Source of the DNA: Achromobacter xylosoxidans A8
GTDB taxonomy: Bacteria > Pseudomonadota > Gammaproteobacteria > Burkholderiales > Burkholderiaceae_B
Assembly: GCF_000165835.1 (NCBI RefSeq)
Contig: NC_014640.1
Location: forward strand, 6,949,096-7,013,095
Direction: 5' to 3'
Length of the DNA: 64,000 nt
Made by a program: the position numbers and the translations under genes. A model generated the notes under the pieces. That model had not been told where the DNA came from. It saw only the letters and a list, made by a program, of their open reading frames with translations, and ran no database searches. How positions within the stretch are numbered: the first letter of the stretch is position 1; every line of letters begins with the position of its first letter. Positions 1 to 11,721 of this stretch are shown in pieces.

Positions 1-2091
<2,091 letters not shown>

Positions 2092-2150
2092 GAGCACTCC
2101 GACTCGAGGTTGCATGGGCCGTCAACCACGGCCCCAGGTGATACGACTCC

Positions 2151-2193
2151 AGGAAACCCCTCTGTAAAGGCATGACCCCAGTAGGGGTTTCCT
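2151..2193 (-). other. RNA hairpin in the rplL-rpoB spacer
   Basis: An 11-base perfect inverted repeat (AGGAAACCCCT at 2151-2161 and its complement at 2183-2193) encloses a 21-base loop between rplL and rpoB. In E. coli this spacer holds an RNase III processing site; a similar role here is inferred from position only. There is no U-run, so it is not a terminator by itself. Confidence 0.5.
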
Positions 2194-2201
2194 GGAAACG
2201 C

Positions 2202-2238
2202 AAAAGCCCGGGGACTGCAAACTGCGCTGTCCCCGGGC
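2202..2238 (-). terminator. attenuator-like hairpin after rplL
   Basis: On the minus strand a 10-bp GC-rich stem (2206-2215 paired with 2229-2238, 13-base loop) is followed by TTTT. It lies right after the rplL stop and ahead of rpoB. That is the position of the partial terminator that in E. coli lowers rpoBC transcription relative to ribosomal proteins. The short U-run fits partial read-through. Confidence 0.7.
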
Positions 2239-2253
2239 AAGTTGACGCAGGTC

Positions 2254-2634
2254 TTACTTGACTTCGACCTTGGCGCCAGCTTCTTCCAGCTTCTTCTTGG
2301 CGGCTTCGGCGTCAGCCTTGGCCACAGCTTCCTTGACGGGCTTCGGAGCGCCGTCGACCAGGTCCTTGGCTTCCTTCAGACCCAGACCGGTCAGCTCGCG
2401 CACGGCCTTGATGACGCTAACCTTGTTGGCGCCAGCTTCGGTCAGAACGACGGTGAACTCGGTTTGCTCTTCAGCAGCGGCGGCAGCGCCACCAGCGGCG
2501 GGAGCAGCGACAGCGACAGCGGCGGCAGCAGCCGACACGCCGAACTTCTCTTCCATTTCCTTGATCAGCTCGGACAGCTCGAGCACGGTCATGCCAGCGA
2601 TGGCGTCAAGGATTTCAGCTTTGTTAAGTGCCAT
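2254..2634 (-). CDS. rplL: 50S ribosomal protein L7/L12
   Basis: Stalk protein of the large ribosomal subunit, a dimer that recruits the translational GTPases. The 126-residue product has the family layout: a helical N-terminal dimerisation part ([20 protein letters not shown]), an Ala/Gly-rich hinge at about 36-55, and a C-terminal globular domain with the conserved [12 protein letters not shown] segment. Length is normal. It follows rplJ, its ribosomal partner, in one operon and is followed by a hairpin with a short U-run. Confidence 0.98.
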   Translation of the reverse strand: MALNKAEILDAIAGMTVLELSELIKEMEEKFGVSAAAAAVAVAAPAAGGAAAAAEEQTEFTVVLTEAGANKVSVIKAVRELTGLGLKEAKDLVDGAPKPVKEAVAKADAEAAKKKLEEAGAKVEVK

Positions 2635-2715
2635 TTTTCAGAACTCCAAATAATTTGGTAATGCCAGGGTTTGGGTGTCGCTCGGTCGTTCAGCGAATTC
2701 CGGACAGCAGGGCGA

Positions 2716-3240
2716 TTAGGCCGCTGCCTTCTGGTCGCGCACAGCCGCGAGGCCACGGGCGAACTTGGTCGGAACTTCGTTGAGCGTACGCACGAATTGC
2801 GCGATGGGGGCTTGCATGGTGCCCAGCAGTTTCGACAGCAACTCTTCGCGCGAGGGCATGGTGGCCAGGGCCTTCACGCCGTCTTGGTTCAGCAGGCTGT
2901 TGGGCAGAGCGCCCGCCTTGATGACCAGCTTGTCGTTGCTTTTCGCGAAACCTGCGAGGACCTTGGCCGCCGAAACCGGATCAGCGCTGATGCCATAGAT
3001 CAGCGGACCGGTCAGTTGCTCAGCCAACGGCTCGAAAGCCGTGCCGGCAACAGCACGACGGGCCAGCGAGTTCTTCAGAACACGCAGATACACGCCCGAT
3101 TCACGCGCAGTTTTGCGCAGTACGGTGACAGAGGCGACGTCCAGACCACGGTACTCAGCGATAACAATCGATTGGGCCTTGGCGACTTCCGCCGAGACTT
3201 CCTCGATTACCACCGCTTTCTCTTGACGATTGAGACTCAC
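2716..3240 (-). CDS. rplJ: 50S ribosomal protein L10
   Basis: Base of the ribosomal stalk; binds 23S rRNA and carries L7/L12 dimers on its C-terminal helix. The product is 174 residues ([20 protein letters not shown]), normal for the family, with the conserved [14 protein letters not shown] segment. The start codon is GTG (3238-3240), supported by GGAGTG eight bases upstream. The 249-base spacer ahead of it is the usual place of the L10 leader, through which L10-L7/L12 represses its own mRNA in other bacteria. Confidence 0.98.
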   Translation of the reverse strand: MSLNRQEKAVVIEEVSAEVAKAQSIVIAEYRGLDVASVTVLRKTARESGVYLRVLKNSLARRAVAGTAFEPLAEQLTGPLIYGISADPVSAAKVLAGFAKSNDKLVIKAGALPNSLLNQDGVKALATMPSREELLSKLLGTMQAPIAQFVRTLNEVPTKFARGLAAVRDQKAAA

Positions 3241-3489
3241 GGTTTGAACACTCCATCAAAAGACGCCTGGGGCCTGAGCCTTGCGCGTCAACCGAATGCG
3301 GCGCCTGGTCGAGTTCTTCGTGTAAAGAAATCTTCCTGGGGACGCCGTCTACGCTGGATCCGAACCTTGCGGGCTTCGGGATTAAGCGGAGTGGCCCGGT
3401 ACTGCTTGAACCACCCTGCTCCAGCGGTCTTTGACAGCAACATCCGGAGGAATCCGGATGCAGCCCAAAGTACGTTTACTGCTATCGGC
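3241..3489 (-). promoter_or_regulatory. probable L10 (rplJ) mRNA leader
   Basis: A 249-base gene-free stretch lies between rplA and rplJ on the minus strand. It contains a perfect 8-bp hairpin with a four-base loop at 3441-3460 (CATCCGGA/TCCGGATG) and further GC-rich segments able to pair. Position and size match the known autoregulatory L10 leader. The detailed fold was not computed. Confidence 0.6.
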
Positions 3490-4188
3490 TTAGTTGGCCG
3501 ACAGCGAGGCAATTTCCACGCGCGCACCGCCGCCCATCGTGGACGAAACGGCCAGCTTGCGCAGGTAAATGCCCTTGGCAGCTGCGGGACGAGCCTTTTG
3601 CAGGGCGTCGACCAGAGCGGCCAGGTTGGTTTGCAGCTGTTCCACGCCGAACGACGCGCGGCCGATCGTTGCGTGGATGATGCCAGCCTTGTCGGTACGG
3701 TACTGAACCTGACCGGCCTTGGCGTTCTTGACAGCGGTGGCGACGTCCGGGGTCACGGTGCCGACCTTCGGGTTCGGCATCAGGCCACGGGGGCCCAGGA
3801 TCTGACCCAGGGCGCCCACGACACGCATCGTGTCGGGCGAGGCGATGACCACGTCGAAGTCCATTTGACCGGCCTTGATCTGGTCAGCCAGGTCGTCCAG
3901 GCCGACGATGTCGGCGCCAGCGGCCTTGGCGGCTTCAGCCTTGTCGCCTTGGGCGAACACGGCGACGCGGACCGACTTGCCGGTGCCGGCGGGCAGAACG
4001 ACCGAGCCGCGGACCAGTTGGTCCGACTTCTTCGGGTCGATGCCGAGCTGCACGGCCACGTCAATGGATTCATTGAACTTGGCGACGGCGGTTTCCTTGA
4101 CCAGGGTCAGGGCTTCAGCGACCGGGTACATCTTGGTACGGTCGATCTTCTGCGCAATGGCGGCGGCGCGCTTGGACAGTTTTGCCAT
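3490..4188 (-). CDS. rplA: 50S ribosomal protein L1
   Basis: L1-stalk protein of the large subunit, involved in release of E-site tRNA and a translational repressor of the rplKA mRNA in well-studied species. The 232 residues begin [16 protein letters not shown] and contain the signature [15 protein letters not shown] near the middle. Length is typical. It lies two bases downstream of rplK, so the two are almost certainly cotranscribed and translationally coupled. Confidence 0.98.
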   Translation of the reverse strand: MAKLSKRAAAIAQKIDRTKMYPVAEALTLVKETAVAKFNESIDVAVQLGIDPKKSDQLVRGSVVLPAGTGKSVRVAVFAQGDKAEAAKAAGADIVGLDDLADQIKAGQMDFDVVIASPDTMRVVGALGQILGPRGLMPNPKVGTVTPDVATAVKNAKAGQVQYRTDKAGIIHATIGRASFGVEQLQTNLAALVDALQKARPAAAKGIYLRKLAVSSTMGGGARVEIASLSAN

Positions 4189-4190
4189 GA

Positions 4191-4622
4191 TTAGATCCCC
4201 TCAACCGTGATGCCCATGCTGCGGGCGCTGCCAGCGATCGTACGCACGGCGGCGTCCAGATCAGCGGCGGTCAGATCGGGGCCCTTGGCCTTGGCGATCT
4301 CTTCAGCTTGAGCGCGGGTCAGCGTGCCGACCTTGTCGGTATGCGGCTTGGACGAACCCTTTTGCACGCCGGCGGCCTTCTTGATGAGGACCGTCGCGGG
4401 CGGGGTCTTCATGATGAAGGTGAAGCTCTTGTCCGCGAAGGCGGTGATCACCACGGGAATCGGCAGACCAGGCTCCATGCCTTGGGTCTTGGCGTTGAAC
4501 GCCTTGCAGAATTCCATGATGTTCAGGCCACGCTGACCCAGGGCCGGGCCAATCGGGGGGGAGGGGTTAGCCTTACCAGCCGGCACTTGCAGCTTGATAA
4601 AGCCGACGATCTTCTTCGCCAT
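4191..4622 (-). CDS. rplK: 50S ribosomal protein L11
   Basis: Ribosomal protein of the GTPase-associated centre that binds 23S rRNA with L10. I start it at the ATG ending at 4622 ([20 protein letters not shown]), which has AAGGAG seven bases upstream. An in-frame upstream extension lacks family similarity. That gives 143 residues, the normal size. The Pro-rich N-terminal domain ([13 protein letters not shown]) and the C-terminal RNA-binding domain are complete. It is followed directly by rplA. Confidence 0.97.
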   Translation of the reverse strand: MAKKIVGFIKLQVPAGKANPSPPIGPALGQRGLNIMEFCKAFNAKTQGMEPGLPIPVVITAFADKSFTFIMKTPPATVLIKKAAGVQKGSSKPHTDKVGTLTRAQAEEIAKAKGPDLTAADLDAAVRTIAGSARSMGITVEGI

Positions 4623-4688
4623 GCTTTGCTCCTTGCGGGTTATATCGCTCCTGGGCACTGAGGCCTGGGAGCTCCCCGGGGGTTGAAA

Positions 4689-5222
4689 TTAGGTCTTTTC
4701 GACCTGACTGAAATCGAGTTCGACGGGCGTGGCGCGACCAAAAATGGTGACGGACACACGCACCTTGCTCTTTTCGTAGTTGACTTCTTCGACGTTGCCG
4801 TTGAAGTCCGCAAACGGACCTTCCTTGACCCGAACCATCTCGCCCACTTCGAACAGGATCTTGGGGCGGGGTTTCTCGACACCCTCTTCCATCTGGGAGA
4901 GGATCTTCTCGACTTCCTTTTCGGAAATCGGGGTCGGACGGTTGCCCGAGCCACCCAAAAAGCCGGTGACGCGGTTGGTGTTCTTGACCAGGTGCCACGT
5001 TTCGTCGGTCAGGTCCATTTCAACCAGGACATAACCGGGGAAAATGCGGCGCTCGGTGATCGACTTCTGGCCACCCTTGACCTCGACGACTTCCTCGGAG
5101 GGCACAAGAATGCGGCCAAACGACGTTTGCAGGCCCGCGCGCTCGATGCGCTCGTTCAGGGCCTTGTGTACGCTTTTTTCCATGCCGGAGTACACATGGA
5201 CGACATACCAACGCTTACTCAT
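4689..5222 (-). CDS. nusG: transcription termination/antitermination factor NusG
   Basis: Binds RNA polymerase at the clamp helices, suppresses pausing, and links the enzyme to Rho or to the ribosome through S10. The 177 residues comprise the NGN domain ([18 protein letters not shown] to about residue 115) and a C-terminal KOW domain ([17 protein letters not shown]). The length is as in E. coli. It lies nine bases downstream of secE, the usual secE-nusG pair. Confidence 0.98.
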   Translation of the reverse strand: MSKRWYVVHVYSGMEKSVHKALNERIERAGLQTSFGRILVPSEEVVEVKGGQKSITERRIFPGYVLVEMDLTDETWHLVKNTNRVTGFLGGSGNRPTPISEKEVEKILSQMEEGVEKPRPKILFEVGEMVRVKEGPFADFNGNVEEVNYEKSKVRVSVTIFGRATPVELDFSQVEKT

Positions 5223-5231
5223 TCGCCGTCC

Positions 5232-5612
5232 TTATTTCCAGCCCAACAGCAGGCCGTAGAGAATCCATTCGATGCCCTTGTCGAGCACCCACATGAAAAG
5301 GCCCATGACCGCCACAAACGCGAAAACGATACCCGTCATCTGGGTCGTTTCCTTGCGCGTGGGCCACGAGACACGCTTGACTTCGTTGTAGGACTCGCTG
5401 GCGAAGCTCAGGGTGCGGCGGCCGGGTTCGCTGAACCAGGCGATCACGGCTGCGATCACGAGACCGCCGACGAAAACGCCGACACGAGCAGGCATCGGTT
5501 GCGCGCTCAGCACGGAGAACCCGACGATGCCAGCAATAACGACAAGAACCGCCAGCCCGAGCTTGACCCGGTCGGCGGTACTGGTTACGGTTTCTACGCT
5601 GGTATTAGACAT
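5232..5612 (-). CDS. secE: preprotein translocase subunit SecE
   Basis: Essential membrane subunit of the SecYEG translocon. The 126-residue product has three hydrophobic segments (about 18-37, 42-60 and 93-115), the E. coli-like three-helix form rather than the short one. The conserved cytoplasmic signature NEVKRVSWPTRKET lies before the last helix. It sits between tRNA-Trp and nusG, as in most proteobacteria. Confidence 0.97.
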   Translation of the reverse strand: MSNTSVETVTSTADRVKLGLAVLVVIAGIVGFSVLSAQPMPARVGVFVGGLVIAAVIAWFSEPGRRTLSFASESYNEVKRVSWPTRKETTQMTGIVFAFVAVMGLFMWVLDKGIEWILYGLLLGWK

Positions 5613-5676
5613 ATTGCGACGCGAGCCGCCGTGAATGCGTAACTCGCGATGATCTCCCGCGGGTTTATCCTGGCGG

Positions 5677-5752
5677 TGGCAGGGGCAGTAGGAATCGAAC
5701 CTACAACCTTCGGTTTTGGAGACCGACGCTCTGCCAATTGAGCTATGCCCCT
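5677..5752 (-). tRNA. tRNA-Trp (CCA anticodon)
   Basis: 76 bases including an encoded 3' CCA. The minus strand begins AGGGGCATAGCTCAATTGGC and ends TGCCCCTGCCA. The acceptor stem pairs, the T-loop reads GGTTCGATTCC, and the anticodon loop is CTCCAAA with CCA. It sits between tuf and secE, as in many proteobacteria. Confidence 0.97.
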
Positions 5753-5865
5753 AAAACACTACTGGCTTGCACTACATTCACTGACTTTCCGGACCCGTCG
5801 CTCAAGATAGCCTTGAGCTATCCGACGCAAATGATCGCGGAGCCAAACATCATAACACTTTTACG

Positions 5866-5905
5866 GCAAAAATGGGTAGAGGGACTTTTCGTCCGCTCTA
5901 CCCAT
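5866..5905 (-). terminator. rho-independent terminator after tuf
   Basis: On the minus strand a 10-bp stem (ATGGGTAGAG at 5872-5881 pairs with 5896-5905) is followed by a short run of T residues, beginning 12 bases beyond the tuf stop codon. Confidence 0.8.
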
Positions 5906-5916
5906 CCGGGTATTGC

Positions 5917-7107
<1,191 letters not shown>

Positions 7108-7162
7108 GCTGACTCCTGACCTGGATTGCGCTTCAGACTGAAGAAAAGAACTTCGAAATTTG

Positions 7163-7238
<76 letters not shown>

Positions 7239-7249
7239 TTTAAAAATCT

Positions 7250-7323
7250 TGGAGCGGGTGAAGGGAATCGAACCCTCGTCGTAAGCTTGGAAGGCTTCTG
7301 CTCTACCATTGAGCTACACCCGC
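7250..7323 (-). tRNA. tRNA-Gly (TCC anticodon)
   Basis: 74 bases with encoded CCA. The minus strand begins GCGGGTGTAGCTCAATGG and the anticodon loop is CTTCCAA with TCC. It is eleven bases upstream of tRNA-Thr in the same unit. Confidence 0.97.
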
Positions 7324-7470
7324 GGCATACCCTTTCACCTTCTCTTTCCCAAACCTTTTCAATCCAAAGCCCTGGAAAACGTTGCAGCCTTCTTTGCGAA
7401 GGTCGTTCGGCTTTCCGGGCCTTACATTTTAAATCCAGGCCAACCGCGCCTGGATTTGGGTATGGGTCTC

Positions 7471-7557
7471 TGGTGGAGGAGGTTGGATTCGAACCAACGT
7501 AGGCGCAAGGCCAACAGATTTACAGTCTGCCCCCTTTAACCACTCGGGCACTCCTCC
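7471..7557 (-). tRNA. tRNA-Tyr (GTA anticodon)
   Basis: 87 bases with encoded CCA and the long variable arm of a class II tRNA. The minus strand begins GGAGGAGTGCCCGAGTGG and the anticodon loop is CTGTAAA with GTA. First gene of the tRNA-tuf unit. Confidence 0.97.
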
Positions 7558-7572
7558 AGCGGAGAATTCGAG

Positions 7573-7601
7573 ATTATGAACACTTTCAAATCCGCTGTCA
7601 A
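7573..7601 (-). promoter_or_regulatory. sigma-70 promoter of the tRNA-Tyr/Gly/Thr-tuf unit
   Basis: On the minus strand TTGACA (7596-7601) and CATAAT (7573-7578) are separated by exactly 17 bases. The -10 box ends 15 bases before the 5' end of tRNA-Tyr. This is a near-consensus strong promoter, as expected for stable RNA and tuf. Confidence 0.8.
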
Positions 7602-7630
7602 ACGCTTCGGACGAAATATTCAAAATCCTT

Positions 7631-7669
7631 CTTCAACCCCCGCTGCGTTTCCGCGCAGAGGGGGCGAAG
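7631..7669 (-). terminator. possible terminator of the alcohol dehydrogenase operon
   Basis: An imperfect stem (CTTC.ACCCCCGCTGCG at 7631-7647 against CGCAGAGGGGGCGAAG at 7654-7669) lies directly after the alcohol dehydrogenase stop on the minus strand. The U-run is weak (TTTT several bases downstream), so function is uncertain. Confidence 0.45.
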
Positions 7670-7670
7670 C

Positions 7671-8834
7671 TTACAGGTTTCCGCGAATTGCTGCACGGAA
7701 AAGATCGGAATACTGCTCTGGCGTGTAGTTGACGGGGTTGCCGCCGGCCGAGGGATCCTCGGCCGCCATGCGCCCGACCCGCTCCGCCTGGGCATCGTCG
7801 ATGCCAATTTCCGCCAGGGTGTGGGGAATGCCGAGCGTCTCGCGCAGGCTCAGCACCCAATCCAGCACCGCTCCCGGGCCAGGATCGGGCAGGCCCAGGT
7901 AACGCGCCAACGCTTCCAGGCGCGGCGCCACCGCATGCTGGTTGGCTTTCAGCACATAGGGCATGAGGATTGCGTTGAGCGTGCCGTGATGCGCGTCGTA
8001 CAACGCGCCCAGCGGATGCGCCAGCGCATGCATGGCGCCCAGCCCGCGCTGGAAAGCCGTCGCGCCCATGCTGGAAGCCACCAGCATTTGCAGCCGCGCC
8101 TGCAGGTCCCCGCCATCGGCCACCGCCTGCGGCAGATATTCCTTCACCAGACGCATGCCTTCGATCGCGATGCCAGCCGCCATGGGATGGAAGAATGGCG
8201 AACAGTAGGCCTCCAGATTGTGCGACAGCGCGTCCATGCCGGTTGCCGCCGTGATCTTCGGCGGCAAGCCGACTGTCAGTTCCGGGTCCAGGATCACGAC
8301 GGAGGGCAGCATGCGCGCATGGAAAATGATGCGCTTGACCTCGGCGGCCTCGTCGGTGATGACGGACGCGCGCCCTACCTCCGAACCCGTGCCCGCGGTG
8401 GTCGGCACCGCCACCACTGGCGCCATGCCTGCCACATCGACCCGCAGGTAGTTATCGCCGATGTCCTCGAAGTCCCACAAGGGCCGCGTCTGTCCCGCCA
8501 TCAGTGCGATTGCCTTGGCAGCGTCCAGCGCGGAACCTCCGCCGAATGCAATCACGCCATCGTGGCTGCCTTGTTTGTATGCGCGCACGCCATCGTCGAC
8601 GTTGCGGCCCGTGGGGTTGCCTTTTATTTCGTGGAACAGGCCGCACTCCAGGCCCGCGTCACCGCATGCGCGCAGCACGTCCGCGACCATGGGCAAGGCG
8701 GCCAGCCCGGGATCCGTCACCAACAACGGACGCGTCATGCCAAGCCCGCGGCACAGTTCCGGCAGTTCCCTGATGCGGCCGGGGCCGGCCTTGATGGCGG
8801 TGGGATAGTTCCAATTTACGCAGGGCAGAGTCAT
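7671..8834 (-). CDS. iron-containing alcohol dehydrogenase
   Basis: NAD(P)-dependent group III (metal) alcohol dehydrogenase, interconverting a primary alcohol and its aldehyde. The 387 residues show the nucleotide-binding GGGSALDAAKA, the PTTAGTGSEV segment, and the metal-binding helices ATGMDALSHNLEAY and MHALAHPLGALYDAHHG. The start has AGGAAA seven bases upstream. It is last in an operon with an aldehyde dehydrogenase, a glutamine-synthetase-like ligase and an IMPase-family phosphatase. A plausible job is therefore to oxidise the hydroxyl group of the operon's substrate ahead of the aldehyde dehydrogenase. The substrate itself cannot be read from sequence. Confidence 0.9.
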   Translation of the reverse strand: MTLPCVNWNYPTAIKAGPGRIRELPELCRGLGMTRPLLVTDPGLAALPMVADVLRACGDAGLECGLFHEIKGNPTGRNVDDGVRAYKQGSHDGVIAFGGGSALDAAKAIALMAGQTRPLWDFEDIGDNYLRVDVAGMAPVVAVPTTAGTGSEVGRASVITDEAAEVKRIIFHARMLPSVVILDPELTVGLPPKITAATGMDALSHNLEAYCSPFFHPMAAGIAIEGMRLVKEYLPQAVADGGDLQARLQMLVASSMGATAFQRGLGAMHALAHPLGALYDAHHGTLNAILMPYVLKANQHAVAPRLEALARYLGLPDPGPGAVLDWVLSLRETLGIPHTLAEIGIDDAQAERVGRMAAEDPSAGGNPVNYTPEQYSDLFRAAIRGNL

Positions 8835-8858
8835 GGCTGGTTTCCTGATGGCGTCCTG

Positions 8859-10247
8859 TCAGACGCTGCGCAGATGAAAGGATTTGGCTTGCGTCAGTTG
8901 TTCGTAGCCGACCGCAGACAAGGACACGCCGCGGCCGGAGTTCTTCACGCCGGTCCACGCCAGCGCGGGATCCAGATAGTCGCAGCGGTTCATGAAGAAC
9001 GTTCCGGTGCGAACCTGTCCGCCGATATGCAACGCGGCCTCCTGATCCTGAGTGAAGACCGCCGCCGTCAGCCCATAAGGACTGTCGTTCATCAGGCCGA
9101 TGGCTTCCTCATCACTGTCCACCGGCATGATTCCGACCGCAGGCCCAAAGCATTCGTCGTTCATGATGCGCATGCGGTGATCGACCTGTGTCAGCAACGC
9201 TGGCGCAACATAAGGCGAGCCTATGCTCGCTTCCTTGAAATGCGAGCTATCAATCATATTTCTGGCGCCGGCCGACACCGCTTCATCGATTATTCCGCGT
9301 ATCTCGGCGGCGGCCTTCGCACGCACTACGGGACCCAACGTGGTATCGGCGTGCAGCGGATTCCCCAGGACATAGCTGCGCGTCAGTTCGGCGGCGCGCT
9401 CGACGAATTCGTCGTACCGCGCACGCGCCACGTAGATGCGCTGGATGCCGCAGCAGGACTGGCCCGAATTGAAGAACGCGCCGTCCACCAGGGTTTCGAC
9501 CGCGTGATCGATCTTCGCGTCTGCCCGCACATAGGCCGGATCATTGCCGCCGAGTTCCAGGCCTACGCCTATGAAACGCCCCGCCGCGCGCTCTTCCACG
9601 GCATGCCCGCCGCGCACGGAGCCGGTGAACGAGACGTAGCCGATCTCCGGCGCGCGGATCAGCCGGTGCACGATGTCGTGGTTGGCATGCAAATACTGAA
9701 AAACGCCCTTGGGCGCCCCGGCCTCGCGGAACGCTCGGTCGATAAGTTCGGCGCACAAGGGCGTCTGGTCGGAATGCTTGAGGATGACGGTGTTGCCCGC
9801 CATCAGCGCGGGCACGATGCTGTTCACCGCCGTCAACAGAGGGTAGTTCCATGGCGCTATCGTCAACGCTACGCCTATCGGTTCGCGGCTGATGAAGCGA
9901 GTGAAGCCGGTTTGTTCCGGAACCTGGATCGGCGCCAGCGCCTCGCCAGCGATCGCGATCATGTGGCGCGCGCGCGCCTCGAAGCCCGCCACCTCGCCCG
10001 GCGTGTAGCGCAACGGCCGCCCCATCTGGATGGTAATGGCGCGCGCGACCTCTTCCTTCGCGGCGACGAAGCGATCGACTGCCGCCGACACGATGCGTCC
10101 CCGCCCCTCCACGCCCAGCGCCTGCCACGCGGCTTGCGCGGCTTGGGCGTCGGCAAGCGCCTGCGCGATCTGCGCCACGCTGGCATAGGGACGGCGCACA
10201 ACCTCGCGCCCGTCGATGGGACTGATGGTAATGAGTTCCTGAGTCAT
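8859..10247 (-). CDS. NAD(P)-dependent aldehyde dehydrogenase
   Basis: Oxidises an aldehyde to the acid through a cysteine thioester. I start it at the ATG ending at 10247 (MTQELITISPIDG), which has AGGG close upstream; an in-frame TTG 15 bases earlier is less likely. The 462 residues contain the APWNYPLL cofactor segment, the general-base Glu in GLELGGNDP (E231) and the catalytic Cys in NSGQSCCG (C265). The family includes succinate-semialdehyde and aminoaldehyde dehydrogenases, and I cannot choose among them. It lies between the ligase and alcohol dehydrogenase genes of one operon. Confidence 0.92.
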   Translation of the reverse strand: MTQELITISPIDGREVVRRPYASVAQIAQALADAQAAQAAWQALGVEGRGRIVSAAVDRFVAAKEEVARAITIQMGRPLRYTPGEVAGFEARARHMIAIAGEALAPIQVPEQTGFTRFISREPIGVALTIAPWNYPLLTAVNSIVPALMAGNTVILKHSDQTPLCAELIDRAFREAGAPKGVFQYLHANHDIVHRLIRAPEIGYVSFTGSVRGGHAVEERAAGRFIGVGLELGGNDPAYVRADAKIDHAVETLVDGAFFNSGQSCCGIQRIYVARARYDEFVERAAELTRSYVLGNPLHADTTLGPVVRAKAAAEIRGIIDEAVSAGARNMIDSSHFKEASIGSPYVAPALLTQVDHRMRIMNDECFGPAVGIMPVDSDEEAIGLMNDSPYGLTAAVFTQDQEAALHIGGQVRTGTFFMNRCDYLDPALAWTGVKNSGRGVSLSAVGYEQLTQAKSFHLRSV

Positions 10248-10278
10248 ATCTGCCCTGCGCAAGCGGTTTGGTTTGGAT

Positions 10279-11664
10279 TCAGATGATTTCGAAGTAGCGC
10301 GCCAGTTCCCAGTCGGTCACGTGGCGCCGGAACTGCCGTTCTTCCCATTCGCGCGTGGCCGCATAGTGCTCGACGAAGGCGTCGCCGAACAGATGGCGCG
10401 CGGCTTCGGATTCGCGCAGCCGCTGCGCGGCTTCCCACAAGGTGGTGGGCAGGCGCAGATGCGCTGGAAACTGCTGCGTGTAGGCATTGCCTTGCACCAT
10501 GGGTTCGGGCGTCAACCCTTGTTCGATGCCATATAGCCCCGAAGCCAGGGCGGCGGACAAGGCCAGATAGGGATTGGCGTCGGCCGATCCGATGCGCACC
10601 TCGACGCGCTGCGACTTGTCGCTGCCCGGAATCAGCCGCAACGCGGTGGTGCGGTTCTCCATGCCCCAGGTGGCGTCCAGCGGCGCCCAATATCCGGGCA
10701 CCAGGCGCGAATAGCTGTTGATGGTTTGCGCGTACAGGGCCATGAACTCCGGCAGATAGCGCTGCACGCCAGCCATGAAGGAGGCTTGCGTTGCGCTCAT
10801 GCCATGCGGCCGCGATTCGTCGTAGAAGACAGAGCGGTTGGTTTTGTGGTCGCGCAGCGACAGATGGATGTGGCCGCTTTGGCCCGGATGATCGTGCGAC
10901 CACTTTGCCATGAAGGTCGCCATCAGCCCGTTCTGCTGCGCCAGCGCCTTGGTGAAGGTCTTGAACAGAAAGGCCTTGTCGCCCGCGGCAGCTGCCAGGT
11001 CCACCGCCAGGGCCGCTTCCAGCACGCCGGGTCCCGTCTCGGTGTGCAGCCCCTCGATAGGCATGTCCATGCGTTCGCACATGTCCAGCAGCTTGCGGTA
11101 GAAGTCGCCTTCGACGGTGCTGCGCAGCACTGAGTAGCCGAAATTTCCTGGGGTCCAGTTCTCCATGTTGCGATAGTTCTTGGCGCGCACGGAGTGCGGC
11201 GTCTCGCGGAACATGAAGAATTCGTACTCGAGCGCGGCGTAGACGTCGTAGCCCATGCCCGCGGCGCGGTCCAGGGTGCGGTGCAGCAGCCGCCGCGGAC
11301 AGATGGCGCCGGCGTCGCCCTCGAATTCCGCCAGGAACAGCAGCATGTCTTCGCCGCCCGGCCCCTGTTCCAGCGGCAGCCGGCGGCCGCTTTGCGGGAT
11401 GATCCTGAGCTTGGCATCGGGATAGGCCGTGTGCCACCCGGTGTACTTGGTGTTGTCGTAGAGCTGGTCGTCCAGATCCCAGCCGAACACCACGTCGCAG
11501 AACGCCAGCCCCGAACGCAGCGCGCCCAGGAATTTGTCGCGCCGCAAGTATTTTCCCAGCATGACGCCGTCGACGTCGGACAAGCCTACCTTGATGTGCG
11601 AGAGCTGGCTGGCTTGCACCAGCCGCTCTGCGTCTTCCACCGTTGCTACCCCTAGTGCATGCAT
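10279..11664 (-). CDS. glutamine synthetase family ligase (gamma-glutamyl-amine synthetase type)
   Basis: ATP-dependent ligase of the GlnA/PuuA superfamily; such paralogues join glutamate to amines rather than to ammonia. The 461 residues carry the GS catalytic segments: YEFFMF in the N-terminal part of the active site, GQSGHIHLSL for the nucleotide and metal site, and the NRTTALRLIPG arginine segment. The adenylylation-site Tyr loop of housekeeping GlnA is not evident. Its operon has a phosphatase, an aldehyde dehydrogenase and an alcohol dehydrogenase. This resembles gamma-glutamylation routes for putrescine, isopropylamine or ethanolamine. The amine is unknown, and gamma-glutamyl hydrolase and amine oxidase genes are absent from the locus. 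Confidence 0.85.
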   Translation of the reverse strand: MHALGVATVEDAERLVQASQLSHIKVGLSDVDGVMLGKYLRRDKFLGALRSGLAFCDVVFGWDLDDQLYDNTKYTGWHTAYPDAKLRIIPQSGRRLPLEQGPGGEDMLLFLAEFEGDAGAICPRRLLHRTLDRAAGMGYDVYAALEYEFFMFRETPHSVRAKNYRNMENWTPGNFGYSVLRSTVEGDFYRKLLDMCERMDMPIEGLHTETGPGVLEAALAVDLAAAAGDKAFLFKTFTKALAQQNGLMATFMAKWSHDHPGQSGHIHLSLRDHKTNRSVFYDESRPHGMSATQASFMAGVQRYLPEFMALYAQTINSYSRLVPGYWAPLDATWGMENRTTALRLIPGSDKSQRVEVRIGSADANPYLALSAALASGLYGIEQGLTPEPMVQGNAYTQQFPAHLRLPTTLWEAAQRLRESEAARHLFGDAFVEHYAATREWEERQFRRHVTDWELARYFEII

Positions 11665-11721
11665 GCTCTTTCACCTTGTGGCTGAAGCGTTGCGTTGAAC
11701 TGCGGGCGGGCGACGCGGCGT

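Noticed and set aside
7287..7539. Small plus-strand frames containing LVEEVGFEPT-like sequence
   Set aside because: They are antisense to tRNA-Gly and tRNA-Tyr; this is a well-known spurious translation of tRNA complements.
7821..10286. 821-codon plus-strand frame
   Set aside because: Shadow of the alcohol and aldehyde dehydrogenase genes, which have full catalytic motifs on the minus strand.
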